Below the pieces are notes generated by a model. The model saw only the letters and a list, made by a program, of their open reading frames with translations. It made no database searches and was not told the origin of the DNA. Shown here piece after piece: positions 8,446-18,008 of a stretch of 28,773 nucleotides of DNA. This DNA is from JAWXBG01 sp044375415 (GTDB lineage Bacteria; Bacteroidota; Bacteroidia; Flavobacteriales_D; Sanyastnellaceae). The translations under genes were made by a program, and so were the position numbers. The stretch is taken from positions 1-28,773 of the forward strand of contig JBILMS010000045.1 of NCBI GenBank assembly GCA_044375415.1, read 5' to 3'. The number at the start of each line of letters is the position of its first letter. Position 1 is the stretch's first letter.

Positions 8446-11022
8446 TTACATCATATCCATGCCTTCGCCACCGCCGCTACCGGAGTTTTTTCGTTTGAAG
8501 AGTGTAGCATCAGCCTTTCCGAATTTCCAAGAGAAATTAAGTCGAAAAACTTGCCAGTCGCGACGTGATTCAGCGCGCTGAGTAAAAAACTCGGATTCCT
8601 GGTAAGTGATATTTCTTCTTGTTTTGAAAATATCGGATACCCCGAGAGAAAGACTCATGCGGTCCTTGTTAAATTCATACTTCAATGCACCATCCACGCC
8701 GTAATTGCTTTCTGTGTATCCTTGGATGGTATTCACAGATCCGCCGAACATTGCGCTCATTCCACCACCGCCGCCTCCGCCTCCACGACCTTCGCCTCCA
8801 CCGATTTCGAGTGCTCTGCGGGAATTGTATTCTCCAATCAACTGTAGACTCACACCCTTCCCAAACTTGAAATTCATATTGAGTTTTCCAAACCAGGAGT
8901 AACGTTCATTGGAAAGATCGGCTGCAATATTACTTCCATCAATAGAGGAGTTGTAGAAATTCAGATTTGAAACGGTTTCAAGCCATTTGGTCCACGTATT
9001 TTTTAGTATAAACTCTAATCCATAAGCCATGCTGGATGATGCGTTGACCCATGTGCTTATCAAGACGTCTTTTTCCAAAACAGGACTGTATTCAATAACC
9101 TGATAACGGGTCATCAAATCTGTAGATTGCTTGTAGTAGAGGGTTGTAAGGAGGTTGTGCTTTTTAGAAAACACATTCTGATAGCTCACTTCAAAGCTAT
9201 TAGTGAACTCAGGTTTAAGACCGGGATTTCCGGTAGAAATATTTAGCGAATCGCTGTAGTCGACAAAGGGAATCAACCTAAAAAAAGAGGGACGATTAAT
9301 TCGGCGACTGTAGTTGAATTGGATGTTCTGTTTGTCCGTTATTTTATATGTAGTAAAAGCGGAAGGGAAAAGACTTAATGGGAAACTCACGGCGAAAGTA
9401 GAATCTGTATCGAGTAATTCTCCTTTGTAATCAGAGCTTTCGGCGCGCATGCCCACTTGCCATCCCCACTTTGTATAACTCTTAGAAAATTGACCATACG
9501 CCGCATATACTTCATCGGTGTAAGCATAGTTTACTTGCAACAATGGAATTTCTACAAAGGTCCCGAAGTCCGGATCATACACAAAGTTCTCGTATTTGCT
9601 GAGGTAATCTCTCACCGCTCCTCGCATTCCGGCCTCAACTTTAGCACCTGATTTGAGAGGAGATTTGAAATCAGCCTGAAAGGTTATAAATGTCTGCTCG
9701 CCATTGCCGGTCTGACGTTGCTGCTGGAGTACATCATTAAATTTGCTATCATAGTCTCCCGTGAATTCACTTTTTACGGCACTGTAATTAAGATCAGCGG
9801 TGAACTCCCGACCTTCTTTAGCAAAAAGGTGTTTGTAAAGCAAAGCGGTTCCATAATTGCGAAAAAGCCTGCTGGTTCTACTTTCTCGGGAAGTGAAAAT
9901 ATTGTCGGTGTCGAATGTAGCCAGCGTGTCTGTATAGGTTTCCAGATAATCCTCCGGTTCAAAATTACCTTGATGAATATTTTGACTAAGTGTAAGAGTA
10001 TTCCTGTTGTCCATAAGCCAGTCGAATCCTCCTCGCCCTGACATAAAATAACCAAAGTTGTCGTTTGTGCTTGATTGCTCAAAGTATACATCAGGATCCG
10101 AAGCCGTGTACAATCGGGTGGTCAAGCCATCTCCTCTGCGTCGACGTTGGTTATAGTTTCCACTTACAAAAACATTGAATTTACCTTCTTGTGCGTTGAG
10201 ATCAAGCCCGGTGTTGAATCTTCCACGACTATCTACTCCGGCTCTTAAACTACCGTTGTAACCCATAGAGCGATTTTTTTTCATCACAATATTGATGATC
10301 CCGCTCATTCCTCCGCTGGCATCATATTTAGCGCTAGGATTGGTAACTACTTCGATACTTTGAATGGCGTCTGCCGGAATTTGATCTATAGTGAGGGTAG
10401 TGGGTCGCCCATCAACAAAAATGGTAGGAGAGCTGCCGCGCAGAGCCACATTTCCATCCATATCTACTTGTACGGAAGGAACCGTTCTCAATACATCTTC
10501 AGCCGTACCACCTGCATTTACAGGGTTCTTATCCACATTGTAAACTCGTTTATCGATATCGAGGCGCATGGATTCAATCTCTTCAACTATTTCAACGGTT
10601 TGTAGTTGGGTTGTTGCCGGATTCAAAAGTATGTTTCCTAAGTCTTTTAAAAATATTCCGGGAGAAGGAGAAAATTCTACGGCAACATTGAGGGAGTCAA
10701 ATCCAATGGCGGTAATGAAGAGTTTTAATTTTCCGTTTAATGGGACATTATCGATACTGAAGTCGCCATTTTTTTCGGTGATACCTCCGCCGACAATTTT
10801 CTCTGAGGCATTACCCAAGCTGTCCTTTTTCGTGTGATACATCCGCAAGACGGCATATTCAATCGGATCTTTCGATTTGCCATCCAGAACTTTTCCGTAG
10901 AAACGTCCGTTTCCGCCACCACCGCGACGATCTTTCCCCGGACCACCTTGTGCGTGGCCTAGAAGAACCGAAAGTGTAAACAATAAAAAAACGATAGCTC
11001 GAAACTTGCCTGGCATGATCAT
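8446..11022 (-). CDS. TonB-receptor-like outer membrane beta-barrel protein
   Basis: With the start at ATG 11022 (or ATG 11016, two codons later) the protein has a signal peptide ending near LLGHAQ. The longer frame to 11160 would overlap the TsaC/Sua5 gene and lacks a signal. The order is: a Gly/Arg-rich linker, a CarboxypepD_reg-like domain (about residues 41-125, FYGKVLDGKSKDPIEYA), a TonB plug-like domain (about 150-250, with LRGSSPTIFVDGRPT and GGMSGIINIVMKK), and a barrel resembling the OMP_b-brl_3 family up to the C-terminus. About 858 aa is typical. A Gly-rich loop (GGGEGRGGGGGGGG) and a Gly/Met-rich tail stand out. Transport of an unknown ligand, or surface assembly, is inferred. No SusD partner is adjacent, so a glycan-utilisation locus is not supported. 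Confidence 0.9.
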   Translation of the reverse strand: MIMPGKFRAIVFLLFTLSVLLGHAQGGPGKDRRGGGGNGRFYGKVLDGKSKDPIEYAVLRMYHTKKDSLGNASEKIVGGGITEKNGDFSIDNVPLNGKLKLFITAIGFDSLNVAVEFSPSPGIFLKDLGNILLNPATTQLQTVEIVEEIESMRLDIDKRVYNVDKNPVNAGGTAEDVLRTVPSVQVDMDGNVALRGSSPTIFVDGRPTTLTIDQIPADAIQSIEVVTNPSAKYDASGGMSGIINIVMKKNRSMGYNGSLRAGVDSRGRFNTGLDLNAQEGKFNVFVSGNYNQRRRRGDGLTTRLYTASDPDVYFEQSSTNDNFGYFMSGRGGFDWLMDNRNTLTLSQNIHQGNFEPEDYLETYTDTLATFDTDNIFTSRESRTSRLFRNYGTALLYKHLFAKEGREFTADLNYSAVKSEFTGDYDSKFNDVLQQQRQTGNGEQTFITFQADFKSPLKSGAKVEAGMRGAVRDYLSKYENFVYDPDFGTFVEIPLLQVNYAYTDEVYAAYGQFSKSYTKWGWQVGMRAESSDYKGELLDTDSTFAVSFPLSLFPSAFTTYKITDKQNIQFNYSRRINRPSFFRLIPFVDYSDSLNISTGNPGLKPEFTNSFEVSYQNVFSKKHNLLTTLYYKQSTDLMTRYQVIEYSPVLEKDVLISTWVNASSSMAYGLEFILKNTWTKWLETVSNLNFYNSSIDGSNIAADLSNERYSWFGKLNMNFKFGKGVSLQLIGEYNSRRALEIGGGEGRGGGGGGGGMSAMFGGSVNTIQGYTESNYGVDGALKYEFNKDRMSLSLGVSDIFKTRRNITYQESEFFTQRAESRRDWQVFRLNFSWKFGKADATLFKRKNSGSGGGEGMDMM

Positions 11023-11053
11023 TAGGTCTAGGATTGCAAATGTACGGCTTGGT

Positions 11054-11623
11054 TTAACGGCGAATAATTTCAAACTTTCCGCTTGGATCAAGCTTGATAA
11101 TGGAGGAGGGGGGGCCAACCGGACGATTTTTGTGTAAATCAACGGTATGATCAACGCCATTCAAAATGTCCGAACTAACATCCTGAAATCGGCCACCAAA
11201 GGGCTCTCCGCTGATATTTGCACTCGTGGAAACCAGGGGTTTTCCGAACTTATAAATGAGTTGTTTACAAAACTCATCGGAGGTGATCCGTATAGCTGCG
11301 GTGCCGTCAGATGCCATCAGGTTTTTGGCAAGGTTTAACACTCCGGAATAGATAATGGTGATCGGGCGATCAGAATTATCGATAAGATCCCACGCTACTT
11401 CCGGAACTTCCCTTACATAACGGTTTAGTTTTCCCGCATCATCCAACAATACTATCAGGGCTTTGCTATCGTCCCGTTTTTTAAGTTCATATACTCGCTT
11501 CACAGCATCCGGATTGGTGGCATCGCAGCCAATTCCCCAAATGGTATCCGTTGGGTAGAGAATTAATCCACCTTCGCGCAATACATCTATACAACGTTTT
11601 ATTTCATCCTGAAATTCACTCAT
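11054..11623 (-). CDS. Sua5/YciO/YrdC family, threonylcarbamoyl-AMP synthase
   Basis: TsaC/Sua5 makes threonylcarbamoyl-AMP from Thr, bicarbonate and ATP for the t6A37 modification of ANN-decoding tRNAs. Family motifs are present: YPTDTIWGIGCDA (residues 23-35), the basic/Ser motif KKRDDSKAL (48-56), and KPLVSTSANISG (128-139). The ATG at 11623 overlaps the TGA of the upstream dehydrogenase gene as ATGA, which fixes the start at 189 aa. The frame runs 11 codons further upstream, but that would lie inside the neighbour. The length is that of the short TsaC/YrdC form without the Sua5 C-terminal domain. YciO-type paralogues share the fold, so the precise subfamily needs a tree. Confidence 0.92.
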   Translation of the reverse strand: MSEFQDEIKRCIDVLREGGLILYPTDTIWGIGCDATNPDAVKRVYELKKRDDSKALIVLLDDAGKLNRYVREVPEVAWDLIDNSDRPITIIYSGVLNLAKNLMASDGTAAIRITSDEFCKQLIYKFGKPLVSTSANISGEPFGGRFQDVSSDILNGVDHTVDLHKNRPVGPPSSIIKLDPSGKFEIIRR

Positions 11624-12756
11624 AACTTCACCGTATTTCTGATACCCGGACTGCATCGATAGCGGTCTTCTCCGTACTTTTTGTTTAAAGAATCTAAGAT
11701 CGATTCAACTTTTTGCAGGCCAAACTCCTTGCCCCATTCAATAAGACCTTTCGGGTAATTCACACCTTTCGTCATGGCAAGATCTATATCAGAACCACTG
11801 GCAATGCCCATGTATTCGGCATCATAGGCTTCGTTGATAAGCATCACAAGTATTCGTTCGAAGATACTATTTTCGAGATCGGGATTTCGATCTTCTGAAG
11901 AATCCTTAGGATCGGAATAGGAATAATATCCACGACCGGACTTTCTTCCAAGCCAACCCGCTTCTGTCATTTTGAGCTGTGTTATACTTGGTTTATATCG
12001 CTGATCATAGTACATAGCACGGAAAACACTTTCGGTAACTGCATAATTTACGTCATTCCCGATAAGGTCCATTAATTCAAAAGGGCCCATTCGAAACCCA
12101 CCAAGTTCTTTCATGGCAGTGTCTATAGTGGCAAAAGACGCCATTCCTTCTTCGTATATTCTGAGTGCTTCGCCATAAAATGGACGTGCCACTCTGTTCA
12201 CTATAAATCCGGGAGTATCTTTTGCAAGCACAACGGATTTACCCCACGAAGTGATAAGATCCTGCATCTTTTTCACATGAGCAAGATCGCTTTGCATGGC
12301 CGGAATAATCTCCACCAATGGCATCAAAGGAGCGGGATTGAAGAAATGTATTCCCATCACCCGAGCCGGATTTTTGCTAGCCGATGCTATGGCCGTAATC
12401 GATAGGGAAGAGGTGTTGCTTGCCAATACACATTCTTCGGTAACTATAGAATCTAAACTGGAAAACAGGGATTTTTTAATGTCAACATTTTCAACAATAG
12501 CTTCAATCACCAAACCACAATCAGCGAAATCTGAATTGTTGGTAGTTCTTTTAATGCGAGACAAAATGGACTTAGCGGCTGCGGAATCCACTTTGCCCTT
12601 TTGAACTAGTTTATCGAGGGTTTCTTTAAGCTGCGTTTCTGATTTGAGTAAAACCGCATCCGACTGATCAGACAGTATAACTTCATGTCCGGCCTGAGCA
12701 GCCACTTGCGCGATACCGCTCCCCATGGCGCCTGAGCCGACGATTCCTATTTTCAT
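11620..12756 (-). CDS. 3-hydroxyacyl-CoA dehydrogenase (3-hydroxybutyryl-CoA type)
   Basis: This enzyme oxidises an L-3-hydroxyacyl-CoA to 3-ketoacyl-CoA with NAD+, or the reverse, in the cytoplasm. The Rossmann motif GSGAMG is at residues 7-12 after the first strand KIGIV, and the catalytic His is H137 in GIHFFNPAPLMPLVEI with the Glu partner E149. NRVARPF (187-193) opens the first C-terminal 3HCDH domain. A second, shorter 3HCDH-like domain (about 300-378, INEAYDAEYMGIASGSDIDLAM) makes 378 aa, longer than the basic ~285-aa FadB2/Hbd form and like the two-domain arrangement of PaaH-type enzymes. Phenylacetate-pathway neighbours are absent, so butyrate/beta-oxidation versus aromatic catabolism cannot be settled. 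Its stop overlaps the start of the TsaC/Sua5 gene. Confidence 0.93.
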   Translation of the reverse strand: MKIGIVGSGAMGSGIAQVAAQAGHEVILSDQSDAVLLKSETQLKETLDKLVQKGKVDSAAAKSILSRIKRTTNNSDFADCGLVIEAIVENVDIKKSLFSSLDSIVTEECVLASNTSSLSITAIASASKNPARVMGIHFFNPAPLMPLVEIIPAMQSDLAHVKKMQDLITSWGKSVVLAKDTPGFIVNRVARPFYGEALRIYEEGMASFATIDTAMKELGGFRMGPFELMDLIGNDVNYAVTESVFRAMYYDQRYKPSITQLKMTEAGWLGRKSGRGYYSYSDPKDSSEDRNPDLENSIFERILVMLINEAYDAEYMGIASGSDIDLAMTKGVNYPKGLIEWGKEFGLQKVESILDSLNKKYGEDRYRCSPGIRNTVKL

Positions 12757-12820
12757 GTTTTACAAAAAAGATTATTCAAGGCAAATATCAGTCTAGACGA
12801 GGAAAGTTTCAGATAAGATC

Positions 12821-12856
12821 AAAAAAAAAGCCCTTCCGATTTAACGGAAGGGCTTT
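12821..12856 (-). terminator. Rho-independent terminator
   Basis: Arms AAAGCCCTTCCG (12827-12838) and CGGAAGGGCTTT (12845-12856) form a perfect 12-bp stem with a 6-nt loop. On the minus strand the stem is followed by a run of nine T (12829-12821). It lies just after the stop of the FG-GAP/T9SS gene and ends that transcript before the dehydrogenase gene. Confidence 0.93.
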
Positions 12857-12873
12857 AAATATGCTTAGATAAA

Positions 12874-15582
12874 TTAGTTCTTGATAAAATCTGTCGATAC
12901 GAATGTTTTGCCATCAGTCAATACCACGTGGTAAAGACCGGCTGCAAGTTTGTTCACATCAATAGCTGAATTCTGTCCTGCTACGGCATTGAGATTTGTT
13001 TTTAGAACTACACGACCATCGGCGTTTGTTACTTCCACATTAGTAGGAATAAACTTACTTCCAATCGTAATATTTAATGTTTCTGAGGTTGGGTTCGGGA
13101 ATAATCCGATTCCGTATACAGAAGCAAGTTCTTCGATTCCAACAACAGTAGCCATTACTTCGATGCGATCACTAGTACATTCAAACGAAGGTTTTTGCAC
13201 TTGCCAGTTGTAGAAATAATAGTAGTAAGAAGCACCATTGGTAGTAGTGTTGATCGTTCCCATAGTTCCAATAGAATAAGGGAAAGTAACACCACTGCTA
13301 TTTCTGAAAAGGTTGTTTTCGGCACAACCGATTTGGTAGTCCCCAACAGAAAGATCAAAACCTAAACTCAAAAGGTTTTCACCGATTTCACAGTTAACGG
13401 TTACCTCATCTAAAAGAGTTCCGTTGCCATCATAAAGCTGCACAGTGCGCATTCCCGCAACACCTTCTACAGGGATATAAGCGGTTACTTCGGCGAGCGT
13501 GCAAGGCTCAGTAATGTTAAAGAATAGACGTCCGCCACTTGAAGGCAATCCACCTGTTCCGGCATTATCAGGCTTACCACCTGTTTGAACTTCACCACCA
13601 AAAATTTCGGTAGCTTCAACCCAATAGGATAGAGATGTCGTAACAACATCTGTTTCAAAACTGTTTCCGGTTCCTAAAACTTCGGTACTCGTTTCGGTAG
13701 CGTACCATGATAGATTGTTGCCTGTTGCGTTCAGTGTTGTAGTGCCCGGTTCTGAGAGAATGACATCTTCGGAAACAGGTTCTTCGGCATCCATAGTCAC
13801 CAATGTGATAGATTCACTTGTTAGTTCAATACCTGAACACTGTCCGGCAACTGAGATAGAATATTCACCGCCTTCGGTTACAACGAGACTAGCACTCGTT
13901 TGACCATTGCTCCAAGTTCCGGTTCCTTGCTCGCACGTAAGAACCACAGAAGAACCGTAGCAGAATACACTTTCTCCGGTGAGTGAAATGGTTGGAGTTA
14001 CTTCTTGTACCTCTGAAATTACTACAAGATTTGAAAGAGAAGCGCAATCGTCTTCATCCCAAATAATAACACTGTAGCTACCTGCTTCAGCTACAGTAAT
14101 GCTTTGGCTTTCTTCACCATTGCTCCATGTATAAGCATATCCGGTTTGTGCAGTTAAAGTAACTTCGTCGCCAGGACAAATGGTAGTTAGACCATCTACA
14201 TTGATAGTGCTTTCAGGCAACATACATCCCACTTCAGGAACAAGATGAGTCGTGTTAATTGCAGGTGCGTCGAGTGTTGAAAGCATACCGCTAGGCCATT
14301 TGATGACTGCATATTCAATTGCATCAGCCGTACCTAAACCAAAGTGAGCTATGAGAGAAGAAGCAGGGTCAAAACTTTCTCCGGCTCTAACCTCGCGAAT
14401 TTGAACTCCCCAAGATCCATAAATTTCAATACGGGCACCAATACCATCTTTGTTCGACATGATCCCTTGAAGATCAAATTTCACGTAATTGTTGTTGTTA
14501 CCGTTATTTAAGTGAAGAGTATTTCCGGCGATTACGTCCAAAAAACCATCGTCATTAAAGTCGCCGATACCACCGCTGTTTACGGAAAGATTTCCGCCGG
14601 TGAAAGTGCCATCGCCATTGTTCCAATACATTTCAGTGCCCATTTCCGAGAAGATGTCAACGAAACCGTTGTTATCAAAATCGCCTGCATCGCAGTTCCA
14701 AGCACCTAAATCGAGAGCATTAATTCCAGTATTTTCGATAATGTCCGTAAAAGTTCCATCACCGTTGTTTTGCATAAAACGATTAGCCCATTGGTGATTA
14801 ACCGTAAACGAATCAAAGTCTCCATCGTTGTCGAAATCTTCGAACACGGTAGCCCAACTTTGATCGCCATCATCCATATTCGCCTCTGGTCCTACACTTG
14901 TAAACGTGCCGTCACCATTGTTGCGATATAGTAGGTTAATACGTTGCGGATCTCCCACCGGAGCACCTCCACGGCATTTAGTAATATACAAATCAGAATC
15001 CCAATCGTTGTCGTAATCTACCCAGATGGCGGCATAGTTTCCACCTGCATCAAGTGTTGGCAAAAGGCTGATATCAAGATCTAAAACCCCATCTGTATTG
15101 CGGTAGGCATGAGATTGATCGACGTCGTGACAAACGAAGGCATCTAGATTTCCGTCGTTGTCAATGTCCTGGAAAGTTGAACGTTGAGAGAAGATATACT
15201 CAGGGTGAGCAACTTCGGTATACCCTGTTCCATCGTTGTTTGCATAAACAAAAGAAACAGCATTGCCATCTCCGAAACAAAGGTCAGTGTAACCATTGCC
15301 ATCGATGTCGGCAGCACAGATGCTCCAAGAAGGAACGTTGTCGCCTGCGATGCTGTATGAAGCAGGGAGGAAAGAACCATCTGCTTGTTGGTAGTCGATG
15401 TAAATAGTGCCACCCGTTACACGAACAACGTCGTCTAAATGGTCGCCATTCATGTCGGCTGCACAATCTGCATAAGAGAAGCCCGAAATGGTTTGAAGAC
15501 CGGCTCCATTGCTAAAAGTAATTTGGGCCATCGTTCCTATTGAAAGGAGCATGGCCATTCCAGAGTAAATGATTTTTTTCAT
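12874..15582 (-). CDS. FG-GAP/VCBS repeat and ASPIC/UnbV protein with T9SS sorting domain
   Basis: The ATG at 15582 begins MKKIIYSGMAML, a normal signal peptide ending near TMAQ; nine extra upstream codons are discounted. The 902-aa protein then shows about seven Asp-rich FG-GAP/VCBS units (DMNGDHLDDV, DIDGNGYTDL, DFDNDGDFDS, DFDNNGFVDI, DFNDDGFLDV) expected to form a calcium-binding beta-propeller. An ASPIC/UnbV domain follows (GARIEIYGSWGVQIREV to AVIKWPSG), the CRTAC1-like arrangement. Next are two Ig/PKD-like units (TYTWSNG-type) and an unassigned beta domain, and the C-terminal ~75 residues (LFPNPTSETLNI to STDFIKN) form a T9SS type A sorting domain. The protein is thus predicted to cross the outer membrane by T9SS and be secreted or surface-bound. 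Ligand unknown. Confidence 0.93.
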   Translation of the reverse strand: MKKIIYSGMAMLLSIGTMAQITFSNGAGLQTISGFSYADCAADMNGDHLDDVVRVTGGTIYIDYQQADGSFLPASYSIAGDNVPSWSICAADIDGNGYTDLCFGDGNAVSFVYANNDGTGYTEVAHPEYIFSQRSTFQDIDNDGNLDAFVCHDVDQSHAYRNTDGVLDLDISLLPTLDAGGNYAAIWVDYDNDWDSDLYITKCRGGAPVGDPQRINLLYRNNGDGTFTSVGPEANMDDGDQSWATVFEDFDNDGDFDSFTVNHQWANRFMQNNGDGTFTDIIENTGINALDLGAWNCDAGDFDNNGFVDIFSEMGTEMYWNNGDGTFTGGNLSVNSGGIGDFNDDGFLDVIAGNTLHLNNGNNNNYVKFDLQGIMSNKDGIGARIEIYGSWGVQIREVRAGESFDPASSLIAHFGLGTADAIEYAVIKWPSGMLSTLDAPAINTTHLVPEVGCMLPESTINVDGLTTICPGDEVTLTAQTGYAYTWSNGEESQSITVAEAGSYSVIIWDEDDCASLSNLVVISEVQEVTPTISLTGESVFCYGSSVVLTCEQGTGTWSNGQTSASLVVTEGGEYSISVAGQCSGIELTSESITLVTMDAEEPVSEDVILSEPGTTTLNATGNNLSWYATETSTEVLGTGNSFETDVVTTSLSYWVEATEIFGGEVQTGGKPDNAGTGGLPSSGGRLFFNITEPCTLAEVTAYIPVEGVAGMRTVQLYDGNGTLLDEVTVNCEIGENLLSLGFDLSVGDYQIGCAENNLFRNSSGVTFPYSIGTMGTINTTTNGASYYYYFYNWQVQKPSFECTSDRIEVMATVVGIEELASVYGIGLFPNPTSETLNITIGSKFIPTNVEVTNADGRVVLKTNLNAVAGQNSAIDVNKLAAGLYHVVLTDGKTFVSTDFIKN

Positions 15583-15606
15583 ACGGAAAGGTGTTGGTTT
15601 CAATAA

Positions 15607-15636
15607 CAAACTTAAAACTATTTATGTGTAAATCAA
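15607..15636 (-). promoter_or_regulatory. Bacteroidota promoter, TTG-N19-TAnnTTTG
   Basis: On the minus strand, TTG (15636-15634) and TAAGTTTG (15614-15607) are separated by 19 nt, matching the -33/-7 architecture of Bacteroidota housekeeping promoters. The downstream gene starts at ATG 15582, which gives a leader of roughly 20 nt. Confidence 0.6.
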
Positions 15637-15670
15637 TATTCTATTTATGTAATCCTTGGTTTCCTTCGGC

Positions 15671-17581
15671 TTAGTTGCCCAAAACAATCTTCTGAATTTG
15701 GCTTCCTTGAGTTGTTTCAAAAACAAGTAGGTAGGTTCCAAATGGCAATTCCGGGGTAAAACGATTATAGCCTCGTCCGGCATTTCCTCTCTGAATCAAG
15801 GCTCCCTGCAATGAATACAACTCCCATTTAATCGATTGGTTGCTTTCAATTACCACATTACGACCGTCAGAAAAGCAATTAATAAATCCATTTGAGTTGA
15901 GATCATTCACTGAAACAAATTCTTCCAAGATGAAACTAGTGGAATTCATCAATACCGGCGTTTTATCGGCTGCATCATACATGGCCTGAAACTCATTGAT
16001 TGCATCGGTTTCAACCGAAAAAATCTCTTCGAGCCAAATAGGAGGAATGCTCTGATAATAAACTGCACCTCGAACTTCGATTTCACCTGTATATCCATTT
16101 AATGCAATGTGGTAGTTCAGTTTGTCGGTACCACTACCTTCCGTTGGATTTTGGTTAAAATCGTTGTCAGGAATGCCTAAAACAATCTCTGTGGTATCAT
16201 ACACTTCATTTGCCATACTGAATCCAAGAGGTACCAAGCGATTGTCTTTTAAATGAGAATCTGCTCTTTCGAGTACAGTTGTGAAATTACCATTAACATC
16301 ACCCATTACCATTTCATAAATCTGCACTTCATTTTCACTTCTGATGGTTTGATAATGCGGTTCAAATGGAGTGTTTTCTCCGAGCACATAAAAGTCGTTG
16401 TCGAATGTCCCTGAACTCCAAATAACATTGTTCAATGAATCGCGAATCTCTACGTTGACAACCATTCTGCGGGCAGGATAACCACTAGGTAATTTATGTC
16501 CTGTTATATTGGTTAATAGGGCTTCTAGGCGAAGTGTATCTGCATCGCGATCTGTTTCCGTAAGTGCAAACTGCAGACTATTTTGCTGCAGATTTTGGAT
16601 TGTGGCCTGACGGGTTGATTCGAATTGTTCGGGACTAGCCGTTAGACTTAATGTTTCTGCATTATCACGTAAAAGACCGAGCATAAAGGCATTTCCACCT
16701 ACGAGGGTATGCAATGAAAAAGGAGTTCGGGGAGGAGTGTCGGAACCTTTTGCTAAGATTACTCCTTGTTCCCCCAAAGAAGGCATGTGACAATCTTGAC
16801 AAGAAGTACCCATTCCAGGATAAGAAGAATTCAGCCATTCGTGCCAAGTAGCTTGTTCAACAAAATCGGAGCCGGTGAGATTTCCTTCTAGGTCGACCGT
16901 ATTCGTTATAAGGCTGTGACATGAACCGCAGATTTCTGCATGGGCTATATGAGCGCCGTATTCGGGTGTGTATCCGCTACCCAAAAACATAGGAGTTACC
17001 AATGGATTTTCATATTGCCCATAAACAATATTGGTCGATGCGAACTGCATAAAACCATTGTGTCCACTCAGGTTTTCGGGAGAACGCTGATGGCAAGCCA
17101 GACACGAAACACCATCTAGGGCTACAGAGTCGAGCAACATTTCTGCAAAGCTGTAGTGATCGGCTCCATTTATAGTAGCGGCATAATTGCCAAGAGGGGC
17201 GTGGCATCGCGTGCAAGTAGATTCGATTTCTTGTTGATGAGCAGGATTTATAAAAACTTCGTGACTCACTTTTGCTCTCCAAAACGGATCGCGAGCCGAA
17301 TTTGCCATCATGCTGCTTCGCCAATCATCGACCACGTTCACATCGCTGCCTTCCATATCTACGCTGGCAATTCCATTTGGATCGAAGCCATGACAATTGT
17401 CGCAAACACCGGATGATGTGAAGTAGGAATTGGAACCTTCGAAAAGGGTATCGATCATTAAAACTCGGTGATTAAAACTCCCGGGACCCTTTTTTAAAGC
17501 AGGATCAGAATCATACCGAAATGCCATTAGAATCACGGCAGATATAACTATGGCAAAAAGAAAAAAGTGCGGTTTACGCAT
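15671..17581 (-). CDS. Five-haem c-type cytochrome with T9SS-like C-terminal domain
   Basis: The 636-aa protein has an N-terminal hydrophobic signal (residues 5-21) and five CXXCH haem-attachment motifs: CDNCH (60-64), CTRCH (123-127), CLACH (160-164), CGSCH (218-222) and CQDCH (261-265). Their spacing resembles multihaem cytochromes of the cytochrome c-554 type. The region after the haems (about 290-560) is beta-rich without further haem motifs. The last ~70 residues (IKWELYSLQGALIQRG to QIQKIVLGN) look like a T9SS type A sorting domain, so the mature cytochrome is predicted at the cell surface or outside. Role in electron transfer is firm by family; partner and substrate are unknown. No dedicated haem-maturation or oxidase gene is adjacent. 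Confidence 0.9.
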   Translation of the reverse strand: MRKPHFFLFAIVISAVILMAFRYDSDPALKKGPGSFNHRVLMIDTLFEGSNSYFTSSGVCDNCHGFDPNGIASVDMEGSDVNVVDDWRSSMMANSARDPFWRAKVSHEVFINPAHQQEIESTCTRCHAPLGNYAATINGADHYSFAEMLLDSVALDGVSCLACHQRSPENLSGHNGFMQFASTNIVYGQYENPLVTPMFLGSGYTPEYGAHIAHAEICGSCHSLITNTVDLEGNLTGSDFVEQATWHEWLNSSYPGMGTSCQDCHMPSLGEQGVILAKGSDTPPRTPFSLHTLVGGNAFMLGLLRDNAETLSLTASPEQFESTRQATIQNLQQNSLQFALTETDRDADTLRLEALLTNITGHKLPSGYPARRMVVNVEIRDSLNNVIWSSGTFDNDFYVLGENTPFEPHYQTIRSENEVQIYEMVMGDVNGNFTTVLERADSHLKDNRLVPLGFSMANEVYDTTEIVLGIPDNDFNQNPTEGSGTDKLNYHIALNGYTGEIEVRGAVYYQSIPPIWLEEIFSVETDAINEFQAMYDAADKTPVLMNSTSFILEEFVSVNDLNSNGFINCFSDGRNVVIESNQSIKWELYSLQGALIQRGNAGRGYNRFTPELPFGTYLLVFETTQGSQIQKIVLGN

Positions 17582-17817
17582 AAGAAGTCAGGATTCGATT
17601 GGTTGGCACAGGTTTGTACAAATATCGGAGATTTTTCCCGAAATAGCTCTCATTTACGATTTCGAAATAAACTATTCGACTCATGTTAGGATGACGTTGT
17701 CCTGCTTTGTTCAAGCCCTTCTTCATGCAACGGCGCGTAATCATGAGTCCCAGGTATAAAACCCCACCGTGAATGCAGACAAAACCGTTGGAAAGCCTCA
17801 CCCCAATGCAGTTCGGA

Positions 17818-17857
17818 GTTTTGAGAAACAGAAACAGGTAGATCCGTTTCTCAAAAC
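17818..17857. repeat. Perfect 12-bp inverted repeat, 16-nt loop
   Basis: GTTTTGAGAAAC (17818-17829) pairs exactly with GTTTCTCAAAAC (17846-17857). It is not followed by a T-tract, so a simple terminator is less likely than a repeat-element hairpin. Confidence 0.85.
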
Positions 17858-17987
17858 GATACGAACACTCTCACTCTTCGCTCTCACTCTGTTATTGAGA
17901 GGGGGACCTTTACGTTGGGTGAAATCATCCGTTTTCAAATAGTCGCGGTTTTAAAAAACGTGAACTTTTCAGTTTGCGGGATCGGTT

Positions 17988-18008
17988 CCCCTCTCCTCTG
18001 GAGAGGGG
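17988..18008. repeat. 9-bp-stem GC-rich hairpin of the gagagggg type
   Basis: CCCCTCTCC (17988-17996) and GGAGAGGGG (18000-18008) form a perfect stem around TCT, followed by TTAGGGGTGAGG. From general experience this CTCTCC/GGAGAGGGG-TTAGGGGTGAGG motif recurs between genes in many Bacteroidota genomes. Only one full copy is in this window. Confidence 0.8.

Noticed and set aside
8685..8902. Pro/Arg- and His-rich ORFs opposite the Gly-rich part of the barrel gene
   Set aside because: They are antisense shadows of a low-complexity GGN-codon run.
8446..11022. SusC/SusD glycan-uptake pair
   Set aside because: No SusD-like gene is adjacent and the neighbours are housekeeping genes.
11023..11160. 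N-terminal extension of the barrel protein frame
   Set aside because: It would overlap the TsaC/Sua5 gene by over 100 bp and lacks a signal peptide; the ATG at 11022 or 11016 gives a clean one.
17574..17801. 75-aa minus-strand ORF upstream of the cytochrome gene
   Set aside because: It overlaps the cytochrome start and its sequence matches no family; part of it lies in the repeat-rich region.
17818..17857. 12-bp inverted repeat as a transcription terminator
   Set aside because: No T-tract follows on either strand and it does not lie just after a stop codon.
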